Position numbers and translations under genes: made by a program
The notes under the pieces: model-generated
Databases searched by the model: none
What the model saw: the letters and a program-made list of their open reading frames with translations, nothing else
Told to the model about the DNA's origin: nothing
Part shown: positions 5,655 to 10,982 of the stretch, piece after piece
How the letters are laid out: each line of letters opens with the position of its first letter
Position numbering within the stretch: position 1 is the first letter of the stretch
Origin: Chloroflexota bacterium
Lineage (GTDB): Bacteria > Chloroflexota > Anaerolineae > 4572-78 > J111
NCBI GenBank assembly: GCA_003694775.1
Contig: RFJV01000578.1
Location: 1-10,982, forward strand
Direction of reading: 5' to 3'
DNA: 10,982 nt

Positions 5655-6335
5655 ATGCGTGTCCTGGTTGTTGAAGATGAAGAACGGATTGCCCGCTTCC
5701 TGAAGAAGGGCCTGGAAGAAGAAAGCTATGCCGTAGACATTGCCCCCGACGGCCCCGCCGCGCTCGACTGGGTGGCCGGCGCAGAGTACGACCTGATTCT
5801 GCTCGACGTGATGCTCCCCGGCCTGAACGGCTTTGAGGTGTGCCGCATCCTGCGCGACCGCGGCGTGCAGACCCCTATCCTGATGCTGACCGCCCGCGAT
5901 GAGGTGGACGACCGGGTACAGGGCCTGGACGTGGGCGCCGACGATTACCTGCCCAAGCCGTTCGCCTTTAAGGAACTGCTGGCCCGCATGCGTGCCCTGA
6001 CCCGCCGCGCCGCCGCGGCCTCAACACCGTCCACCACCCTTCGCCTGGCCGACCTGGAGCTGGACACCATCACCCACGTGGCAAAACGGGGCAACCGCGA
6101 AATTGAGCTGACGGCCAAAGAATACGCCCTGCTGGAATACTTTCTGCGCCATCCCCGCCGTCCCCTCACCCGGACGATGATTCGGGAAAGCATCTGGGGC
6201 TACGACTACTACGGCGCGTCCAACGTGGTAGATGTGTACGTGCGCCATCTGCGCCGCAAACTGGAAGCCAACGGAGAACCGCCGCTCATCCACACCATCC
6301 GCGGCGTGGGCTATAAAATAGACGACCCGGAATGA
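5655..6335 (+). CDS. OmpR/PhoB-family response regulator
   Basis: A DNA-binding transcription regulator of 226 residues, activated by phosphorylation. The receiver domain (1-118) has every key residue: the acidic pocket D8/E9, phosphoacceptor D51 in LLDVMLPG, T79 in LMLTARD and K101 in LPKPF. The C-terminal winged-helix domain (about 126-224) shows the family landmarks ELTAKEYALLEYFLRHP, VVDVYVRHLRRKLE and HTIRGVGYKI. The frame is open upstream to 5580 inside the cyclase gene, but the ATG at 5655 is right because MRVLVVEDE is the canonical receiver start and AAAGGTG lies at 5641-5647. The stop overlaps the start of the kinase gene (ATGA at 6332-6335), so regulator and kinase are a translationally coupled pair. 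Candidate targets include its own cluster promoter through the TTTCATTA repeats at 4225-4243. Confidence 0.96.
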   Translation: MRVLVVEDEERIARFLKKGLEEESYAVDIAPDGPAALDWVAGAEYDLILLDVMLPGLNGFEVCRILRDRGVQTPILMLTARDEVDDRVQGLDVGADDYLPKPFAFKELLARMRALTRRAAAASTPSTTLRLADLELDTITHVAKRGNREIELTAKEYALLEYFLRHPRRPLTRTMIRESIWGYDYYGASNVVDVYVRHLRRKLEANGEPPLIHTIRGVGYKIDDPE

Positions 6336-7795
6336 ACGTTCGTTTACGGCTGACCCTGTGGTATACTGCCATCCTGTTTTTGATTCTGCTCATCTTCAGC
6401 CTGGCGGTTTATATTGGCCTGACCCGCAGTCTGCTGGTCAATACCGACAGCCATCTCCAGCGCGAGGTGGGGGAAATGCTGGGCAACATGAAGTTCGACA
6501 GCCGCACCGGCGACCACAAAGAGGAAGAGTCGGAAGAAGAACACGGCGGCATCCACCAGAACGGCATCCGTTTGACCTACATCCCGGAAGAGGGCGTCTT
6601 CTGGCGCATCCTGGACAAAACCGGCCAGCCGCTCATCGACCCCGGCCACTTTGACGGCGCGCCTTTCGCCGACACCCCTCCCCCTACCGACCGCACCCGT
6701 TTTGAGTACACCACCCTGGCAAACGGCGAACCCATTCGCCTGTACACTGCCCCCTTTGTGCTGGAAGGTCAGGGCGAGGGGATTATCCAGGTGGCCGAAA
6801 GCTACCGTCATATTCAGGAAGTCCAGCAACAGCTTATCCTTCTGCTGGTGCTGGGCATCCCGGTAACGCTGGTCGCGGCCAGTGTGGGCGGCTGGTTTAT
6901 GGCCGCCAGCGCCCTCAACCCCATCGACCGCATTACCCGCGCCGCAGACCGCATCAGCGCCAGCGACCTGCACCAGCGGCTCAATATGAACCTGCCCAAC
7001 GACGAAATTGGCCGGCTGGCCGCCACCTTCGACAAAATGCTGGCCCGGCTGGAAGATGCCTTTGAGCGGCAGAAGCAGTTCATCGCCGATGCCTCGCATG
7101 AAATGCGCACCCCCCTGACCATCCTGAAAGGGGATGTAGAGGTGGCTCTCAACCGTCCCCGCTCTGCCGAGGAATACCGCGAAACGCTGGAAATGGTCAA
7201 CCAGACCGCCGACCGCCTGACCCACCTGGTGGAAGAACTGCTCCTGCTGGCCCGCGCCGAAAACAACCAGTACCCCCTCAACCTGGCGCCCCTGAACCTG
7301 ACCGAACTGCTGACCGAAACCGTTACTCACCTGATGCCGCGGGCCGTCAAAAACAACATCGCCCTGAACCTGAACGCGCCGGACGACCTGCCCATCACTG
7401 CCGACGCGTCTAAACTGAGCCGCATTTTTACCAATCTGGTGGATAATGCCATCAAGTACTCCCGTCCCGGCGATGCAGTGACGGTGACCGCCACCCGGCG
7501 AGGCCGGTTTGTCTCCGTGGATGTGGCCGATACCGGCCCCGGTATCCCCCCGGAACACCTGAACCGGCTCTTCGAGCGGTTCTACCGGGCCGATAAGGCC
7601 CGCTCCCGCCGGATGGCCGGGAGCGATGGTAGCGGCGCCGGCCTGGGTCTGTCGATTGCCCAATGGCTGGCCCAGATGCACGGCGGAAGCATCAAGGTCG
7701 CCAGCCAGGTGGGCAAGGGGACCATCTTCACCGTCTGGCTGCCGGTCGACCCGGCAGAACATCTGCCCATCAACACAGAAGCCGAGGGTGTATGA
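6332..7795 (+). CDS. Transmembrane sensor histidine kinase (HAMP, HisKA, HATPase)
   Basis: A 487-residue sensor kinase, cognate partner of the regulator whose gene overlaps it by 4 nt. Membrane segments at about 10-30 and 167-190 enclose an extracytoplasmic sensor region of roughly 135 residues. A HAMP linker (about 188-241) follows, with LNPIDRITRAADRISASDL. The HisKA helix has H256 in DASHEMRTPLTILKGD. The ATP-binding domain is complete: N box NLVDNAIKYS with N372, G1 box DTGPGIP at 400-406, F box LFERFYR, and G2 box GAGLGLSI at 435-442. The architecture resembles CusS/heavy-metal-type and other EnvZ-class kinases. The sensor region contains a dense acidic and His segment at 61-75 (DHKEEESEEEHGGIH) that could bind cations. 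The stop overlaps the next gene (ATGA at 7792-7795), coupling it to a coiled-coil protein. The ligand is unknown. Confidence 0.96.
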   Translation: MNVRLRLTLWYTAILFLILLIFSLAVYIGLTRSLLVNTDSHLQREVGEMLGNMKFDSRTGDHKEEESEEEHGGIHQNGIRLTYIPEEGVFWRILDKTGQPLIDPGHFDGAPFADTPPPTDRTRFEYTTLANGEPIRLYTAPFVLEGQGEGIIQVAESYRHIQEVQQQLILLLVLGIPVTLVAASVGGWFMAASALNPIDRITRAADRISASDLHQRLNMNLPNDEIGRLAATFDKMLARLEDAFERQKQFIADASHEMRTPLTILKGDVEVALNRPRSAEEYRETLEMVNQTADRLTHLVEELLLLARAENNQYPLNLAPLNLTELLTETVTHLMPRAVKNNIALNLNAPDDLPITADASKLSRIFTNLVDNAIKYSRPGDAVTVTATRRGRFVSVDVADTGPGIPPEHLNRLFERFYRADKARSRRMAGSDGSGAGLGLSIAQWLAQMHGGSIKVASQVGKGTIFTVWLPVDPAEHLPINTEAEGV

Positions 7796-8274
7796 GAAAC
7801 TTTGTTATCCTGCTTGTCAGTGGATTGGTGCTCGGTTTGGTGCTGATTGGCGGCGCGTACGTGATTTTTCCCACCCGCGTGCCGGAACAGCCGGCGATTG
7901 TGGTGCCGGTGAATTCCGAGGTGGAGCATCTGGCAGAAACCGTGGCTCAGCAGGCGGCCAGCTACCGGGCCACCGTCACGGCCCTGGAGCAGGAAACCGA
8001 GGATGTTTCCCAAACCCTGGAAGCGCAGGTCGACACGCTGAGCCGGCAGGTGCAGGCCGCGGAACAGGAACTGGCCCGGCTGAAAAGTCAGGAGGAGGAA
8101 CTGCTGGCCCAACTGGAACAGCTCCAGGCCGAAAGAGCCGCAAAGCTGCAGGGCTACCAGCAGAGCCTGGAGCAGACTAAGGCCGACCACCTGGCAAAGC
8201 AGGCTGACCTGCAAGCCCAACTTAACCGGCTCCAGGCCGAACTGGAAGCCATCAACGCCCGGCTGGCAGAATAA
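7792..8274 (+). CDS. Single-pass membrane coiled-coil protein
   Basis: A 160-residue protein of unknown function. Residues 4-26 form one strongly hydrophobic helix (FVILLVSGLVLGLVLIGGAYV) after MRN. A short Pro-containing stretch (FPTRVPEQPAIVVP) follows. From about residue 43 to the end it is a nearly continuous, Gln/Glu/Ala/Leu-rich coiled coil with no Pro or Gly after 43 except G121. The length suits a rod of about 17 nm. With only MRN before the helix, the side of the membrane is uncertain; the rod may be outside. The ATG overlaps the kinase stop by 4 nt, so it is translated with the kinase and is probably linked to the same response. It resembles the next protein in architecture and may be a diverged paralogue. 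It could be confused with generic phage-shock or tape-like coiled coils, but no family signature is visible. Confidence 0.8.
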   Translation: MRNFVILLVSGLVLGLVLIGGAYVIFPTRVPEQPAIVVPVNSEVEHLAETVAQQAASYRATVTALEQETEDVSQTLEAQVDTLSRQVQAAEQELARLKSQEEELLAQLEQLQAERAAKLQGYQQSLEQTKADHLAKQADLQAQLNRLQAELEAINARLAE

Positions 8275-8275
8275 A

Positions 8276-8301
8276 CCGGGCAACTGCCGGCAGCTGCCCG
8301 G
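8276..8301 (+). promoter_or_regulatory. Intercistronic 26-nt palindrome between the coiled-coil genes
   Basis: CCGGGCA (8276-8282) pairs with TGCCCGG (8295-8301). Inside lies the self-complementary CTGCCGGCAG (8284-8293), separated on each side by one unpaired base (A and C). It starts 1 nt after the upstream stop and is followed by CAAATTTTA, a weak U-run. It may attenuate transcription, or protect the upstream mRNA so that the two coiled-coil proteins are made in unequal amounts. Confidence 0.55.
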
Positions 8302-8320
8302 CAAATTTTACGAGGCAGAA

Positions 8321-8998
8321 ATGACATCGCAAAATACAGGCAGGATTGTATCCGGTATCATCGTGGGAATAATTTTTTTACTCCTGCTCGGCCTGACCTG
8401 GCTGTTGGTCCTTAACCCCGCCCAGGCCGACCACGCCGGTCTGGGGAACTCGGTCGACGTACTGGCAACCGCGTCCGCGCTCCAGACAACGAACCAACAG
8501 CAGGAAATTCAGGCCACCGCTACGGCCCAGGCCGAAGAATGGAAAAAAACGGTGGAGGAGAAAGAGTCTGACCTGCGTCATGTCCGGCAGGAGGGGCAAT
8601 CGCAGGTTCTGGAACTGCAGGCCCGGCTCGACACTCTCCAGCAGGATATCGAGCAGACCCGGCGCAGTATTACCGGCATCCAACAGCAGATTGAAGCACT
8701 CCAGCAGGCCATCCAGACCGATGCCGAAACCTACCGGCAAGACCTGGCCGCGCTGGAAAACGAAATGACCCAGGTTGAGCAGACCCTGGAGACCCGCCTC
8801 AGCGAAATCAACCTGGCTCTGCAGAACGCCCGCGCCGCCCTGGCGGCCCGCCAGCCCACCCCGCCGCCTGCCGCCGTATCCCCCGATGACAGTTCCTCCG
8901 ATTCGGACGACAAGTCCGATAGCTCCCGCGCCGAGAAAGAGGACGAGGACGCAAAGGAAAAAGAAGACAAGAAAGACAAAGACGAACACGACGATTGA
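8321..8998 (+). CDS. Single-pass membrane coiled-coil protein with charged disordered tail
   Basis: A 225-residue protein of unknown function. Residues 8-32 form one hydrophobic helix (IVSGIIVGIIFLLLLG and onward). Residues 48-72 include the low-complexity QEIQATATAQA, of a type common in Chloroflexota envelope proteins. About 60-176 is a long coiled coil (LDTLQQDIEQTRRSITGI, IEALQQAIQ, VEQTLETRLSEINLAL). A short PTPPP hinge at 179-183 leads to a polar tail, 187-225, made almost only of Asp, Glu, Lys and Ser, ending EHDD. The architecture repeats that of the preceding gene, so a paralogous pair is likely. The ATG at 8321 has CGAGGCAG just upstream. It follows the previous stop by 46 nt, interrupted by a palindrome, and is the last gene of the cluster. 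The tail could bind cations or a partner; this is inference. Confidence 0.8.
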   Translation: MTSQNTGRIVSGIIVGIIFLLLLGLTWLLVLNPAQADHAGLGNSVDVLATASALQTTNQQQEIQATATAQAEEWKKTVEEKESDLRHVRQEGQSQVLELQARLDTLQQDIEQTRRSITGIQQQIEALQQAIQTDAETYRQDLAALENEMTQVEQTLETRLSEINLALQNARAALAARQPTPPPAAVSPDDSSSDSDDKSDSSRAEKEDEDAKEKEDKKDKDEHDD

Positions 8999-9001
8999 AA
9001 A

Positions 9002-9057
9002 TAGTTTGTGAGTTACAGAGTTTGTGAGTTACAGAGTTGGGGAGTTAGAGAGTTTTT
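9002..9057. repeat. Octamer tandem array GAGTTNNN (7 units)
   Basis: Seven 8-nt units run without gaps: TAGTTTGT, GAGTTACA, GAGTTTGT, GAGTTACA, GAGTTGGG, GAGTTAGA, GAGTTTTT. The first four form two copies of a 16-nt unit. The array begins 3 nt after the stop of the charged-tail coiled-coil gene. No protein-coding sense is evident. Confidence 0.85.
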
Positions 9058-9063
9058 ATCTCC

Positions 9064-9120
9064 CAATCTCCAATCTCTAATCTCCAATCTCTAATCTCTA
9101 ATCTCTAATCTCCCAATCTC
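9064..9120. repeat. Heptamer tandem array YAATCTC (8 units)
   Basis: Seven perfect head-to-tail heptamers, with C or T at the first position (9064-9112), are followed by one C and an eighth unit, CAATCTC (9114-9120). It resembles the short tandemly repeated heptamers of filamentous cyanobacteria and other large bacterial genomes. It is partly complementary to the octamer array beside it (GAGTTAGAGA against TCTCTAATCTC). Confidence 0.9.
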
Positions 9121-9130
9121 CCGCGTGTAT

Positions 9131-9159
9131 TTGTCCCTCCTTTCCAGCCGTGTTATACT
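9131..9159 (+). promoter_or_regulatory. Candidate promoter of the glycosyltransferase gene
   Basis: TTGTCC (9131-9136) and TATACT (9154-9159) lie 17 bp apart, matching consensus at 4/6 and 5/6. Transcription would start near 9166, with a leader of about 50 nt. A second TATACT at 9179-9184 lacks a well-spaced -35. The heptamer array ends 10 bp upstream of the -35 box. Confidence 0.5.
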
Positions 9160-9216
9160 TTTCACTTATCGTTTAGTGTATACTGGAACCTGCGAACTGG
9201 AAAAGGAGAGGGCAAC

Positions 9217-10773
9217 TTGTCTCTACTGGCAACGGCTTACGTCATTACCGCGCTTTTACTGGCAGTATATGCCCTGAATGCCTGGATTCTGACAGTCCTG
9301 TACTTCAAATATAAAAACGTAGCGTCTCCCCCGGTAAAACAGCCGTCCGCATCAGCCTGGCCCAGGGTGGTCGTACAGCTTCCCATCTTCAACGAGGCCC
9401 TGGTGGTCGAGCGGCTCATCGACGCCGCGGCCCGGCTGGACTATCCCCGCGACCGGCTGGAAATCCAGGTGCTGGACGATTCTACCGATGAGACCACCGG
9501 CATCGCTCAGCGGCGGGTCGAGCATTACCGGCAGAAGGGGCTGAATATCCACCTTCTGCACCGCGACGACCGGACCGATTTTAAAGCCGGCGCGCTCCGC
9601 GAGGGCATGGCCCACACTGATGGCGAGTTTATCGCCGTGTTCGATGCGGATTTTGTCCCCGAACCGGATTTTCTGCGCCGGACAATCCCCCATTTTCTGA
9701 CCAATCCCCGTTTGGGCTTTGTCCAGACCCGGTGGGGGCATCTGAACCGGGATTACTCGCCCCTGACCGCCACCCAGGCCCTGGCCCTGGACGGCCATTT
9801 CATCATCGAACAGACGGCCCGGAACCGGGGCGGCCTGCTGATGAATTTCAACGGCACAGCCGGGGTATGGCGGCGGGACTGCATCGAGTCTGCCGGTGGG
9901 TGGCAGGGGGATACCATTTCCGAGGATTTCGACCTCAGCTACCGGGCACAGCTTGTGGGCTGGTCGTGCCTGTACCTGCCCGATGTGGTGGCTCCGGCAG
10001 AAATCCCTCCCCAACTGGCGGCCTTCAAACGCCAGCAGTTCCGCTGGGCCAAAGGCTCCATCCAGTGCCTGAAGAAGCTGGGCTGGACGGTACTCCGCTC
10101 CCGGCAGTCGGTCTGGGTGAAGCTCCAGGCCCTGATACACCTGAGCAGTTACCTGGTTCACCCGTTGATGGTCATCCTGGCCCTCATCACCCCGGCCCTG
10201 ATTGTCAGCGGGGCAACGGCCCAGATTCGTTTCCCGCTTATTTACCTCAGCCTGATTAGCCTGGGGCCGCCGTTTCTGTACGCGGTGGCACAGTATGCCC
10301 TGTCGCCGGCCGGTTGGGGACGGCGCTACCGGTACATGGTCCTGCTGATTCTGCTGGGAAGCGGTATTGCCCTGAGCAACAGCAAAGCGGTAGTAGAGGC
10401 TCTGCTGGGGGTGGGCAATGTTTTCCGGCGGACGCCCAAGTTCAGCGTCACCTCCCGCACCGACCGCTGGCAGACCAGCGTGTACCGTCTGCCGCTGGAC
10501 GGGCTGGTGCTGGGAGAACTGGCCCTCAGCCTGTATACCCTGGTTGGGGCGTGGCTGGCGGCCAGTGATGGTCACGCGTTTGCTGTGCCTTTTATTCTGC
10601 TGTATGCCTTTGGTTTTGGGTATGTGGGACTGCAGGGGGTGTGGGATGCCTGGGTGGCTCACCGGCAGACTCGCCCCGTTCGGCGGGTGCGCCCGGTTTC
10701 GTCCAGTCGACGCGCCTCCCGGCGCGCCAAGGTATCGCCCCAGGCTGTCTCAGGGCAGGTTGGCCGGAACTGA
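9217..10773 (+). CDS. Processive membrane glycosyltransferase, family 2 (CslA/cellulose-synthase-like)
   Basis: A 518-residue integral membrane enzyme that should polymerise a beta-linked polysaccharide from a nucleotide sugar, with the catalytic domain in the cytoplasm. A membrane helix at 5-30 precedes the GT-A domain (about 48-280). That domain shows VVVQLPIFNE, LDDSTDE (D87, D88), the DAD metal site at 143-145, ISEDFDL (E236, D237; catalytic base region) and QQFRW at 273-277, the QxxRW product-channel motif. Further helices follow at about 312-332, 340-362, 372-388, 430-450 and 455-475. The order resembles mannan/glucan synthases of the CslA type more than BcsA; no PilZ domain is seen. 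The C-terminal tail (481-518) is Arg/Ser-rich. The start is a TTG at 9217, supported by AAAAGGAGAGG 5-15 nt upstream and by the hydrophobic N-terminus. Sugar and product are unknown. The gene has its own promoter and terminator. Confidence 0.92.
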   Translation: MSLLATAYVITALLLAVYALNAWILTVLYFKYKNVASPPVKQPSASAWPRVVVQLPIFNEALVVERLIDAAARLDYPRDRLEIQVLDDSTDETTGIAQRRVEHYRQKGLNIHLLHRDDRTDFKAGALREGMAHTDGEFIAVFDADFVPEPDFLRRTIPHFLTNPRLGFVQTRWGHLNRDYSPLTATQALALDGHFIIEQTARNRGGLLMNFNGTAGVWRRDCIESAGGWQGDTISEDFDLSYRAQLVGWSCLYLPDVVAPAEIPPQLAAFKRQQFRWAKGSIQCLKKLGWTVLRSRQSVWVKLQALIHLSSYLVHPLMVILALITPALIVSGATAQIRFPLIYLSLISLGPPFLYAVAQYALSPAGWGRRYRYMVLLILLGSGIALSNSKAVVEALLGVGNVFRRTPKFSVTSRTDRWQTSVYRLPLDGLVLGELALSLYTLVGAWLAASDGHAFAVPFILLYAFGFGYVGLQGVWDAWVAHRQTRPVRRVRPVSSSRRASRRAKVSPQAVSGQVGRN

Positions 10774-10786
10774 TTTAGATTCCTCC

Positions 10787-10824
10787 ACAGCAGGGACGAC
10801 CAGCGGGCCGTCCCTGCTGTCTTT
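10787..10824 (+). terminator. Terminator of the glycosyltransferase gene
   Basis: ACAGCAGGGACG (10787-10798) and CGTCCCTGCTGT (10809-10820) form a perfect 12-bp stem with a 10-nt loop, followed by CTTTAT, a short U-run. It begins 13 nt after the stop codon. Confidence 0.8.
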
Positions 10825-10915
10825 ATAGGCACGGCAGTATCTTATTGCGAGCCGGGCAACCGCAAGGACTGCCTCTATACCCGTAGGACTTACGCAGGCG
10901 CATTTCAGTTTTGTG

Positions 10916-10961
10916 GTAGCCGGGGCATCCCTATGCCCCGGCATAGGGATGCCGGGGCTAC
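10916..10961. repeat. Palindromic intergenic repeat, copy 2
   Basis: This is the second copy of the element at 3421-3466, in the same orientation. Its ends GTAGCC and GGCTAC are perfectly complementary, so the full 21-nt arms pair except for one GG-against-GG internal bulge in the folded strand. The conserved flank TTGTG precedes both copies. It lies downstream of a terminator, as copy 1 does. The remainder of the tail from 10825 to the window end shows no gene. Confidence 0.85.
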
Positions 10962-10982
10962 GAACCATACTCCCCTACCATT

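Noticed and set aside
6344..7762. Long open frame on the minus strand opposite the sensor kinase
   Set aside because: It mirrors a GC-rich, strongly supported kinase gene and translates to Gly/Gln/His/Val-rich sequence with no family features; this is a shadow of codon bias.
9002..9120. Tandem arrays as a CRISPR or origin iteron cluster
   Set aside because: Units are 7-8 nt without spacers, so not CRISPR. No replication gene, DnaA box cluster or AT-rich unwinding region is nearby.
9352..10662. 436-codon open frame on the minus strand opposite the glycosyltransferase
   Set aside because: It is antisense to a gene with every catalytic motif in place; composition is Gln/Gly/Pro-rich, without recognisable domain or ribosome binding site.
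10883..10896. GTAGGACTTACGCA as a possible insertion-sequence end
   Set aside because: It has the look of a mobile-element terminus I recall from other genomes, but no inverted partner, target duplication or transposase is in the window.
10750..10968. 72-codon minus-strand frame at the right end
   Set aside because: It runs through the terminator hairpin and the palindromic repeat, and has no ribosome binding site.

Overview
The window looks like a chromosomal segment of a GC-rich member of the Chloroflexota, probably the Anaerolineae/Caldilineae side. This is inferred from protein style: a secreted protein with a Pro-Thr linker (residues 139-185 of the first gene), an ATATAQA-type stretch in a membrane-anchored coiled-coil protein, an SPW-repeat membrane protein, and short intergenic repeats. 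No marker gene fixes the taxon. There is no phage, transposase, CRISPR array or plasmid gene.

Layout. (1) 84-1481, plus: a secreted, C-terminally anchored Ig-like protein and peptidyl-tRNA hydrolase (pth), 3 nt apart, behind a candidate promoter at 7-35. The unit ends at a 27-nt perfect palindrome (1495-1521) shared with a convergent gene. (2) 1615-1977, minus: a small SPW-repeat membrane protein with a strong Shine-Dalgarno, preceded by a 386-nt gene-free stretch. (3) 2364-3050, minus: a short soluble histidine-kinase-like protein with an intact His box and an eroded ATP-binding domain. Its predicted promoter lies back to back with that of (4), two tandem tRNA-Ser genes (UGA and GCU, 3157-3365) closed by a textbook terminator. 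(5) A palindromic repeat (3421-3466; second copy at 10916-10961), another terminator-like hairpin, then a metallo-beta-lactamase-fold hydrolase (3587-4210). (6) 4331-8998, plus: a five-gene signalling cluster of membrane class III nucleotide cyclase, OmpR-type response regulator, transmembrane histidine kinase, and two single-pass coiled-coil proteins. The first four genes are tightly spaced or overlap; a 26-nt palindrome precedes the last. (7) A 218-nt spacer with an octamer and a heptamer tandem array and a good promoter, then a processive family 2 glycosyltransferase (9217-10773, TTG start) with its own terminator. (8) A gene-free tail with the second copy of the palindromic repeat.

How the genes may work together. 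The cluster at 4331-8998 is the most system-like part. A sensor kinase with an acidic, His-containing extracytoplasmic loop pairs with its regulator. A cyclase with an unusual substrate pocket is transcribed in front of them, and two membrane-tethered coiled-coil proteins follow. TTTCATTA occurs twice, 11 bp apart, over the predicted cluster promoter; this is the spacing used by OmpR/PhoB-type regulators and suggests autoregulation. The cluster's physiological output is not visible from sequence. Promoters, hairpins and domain calls were made by eye, without database search.
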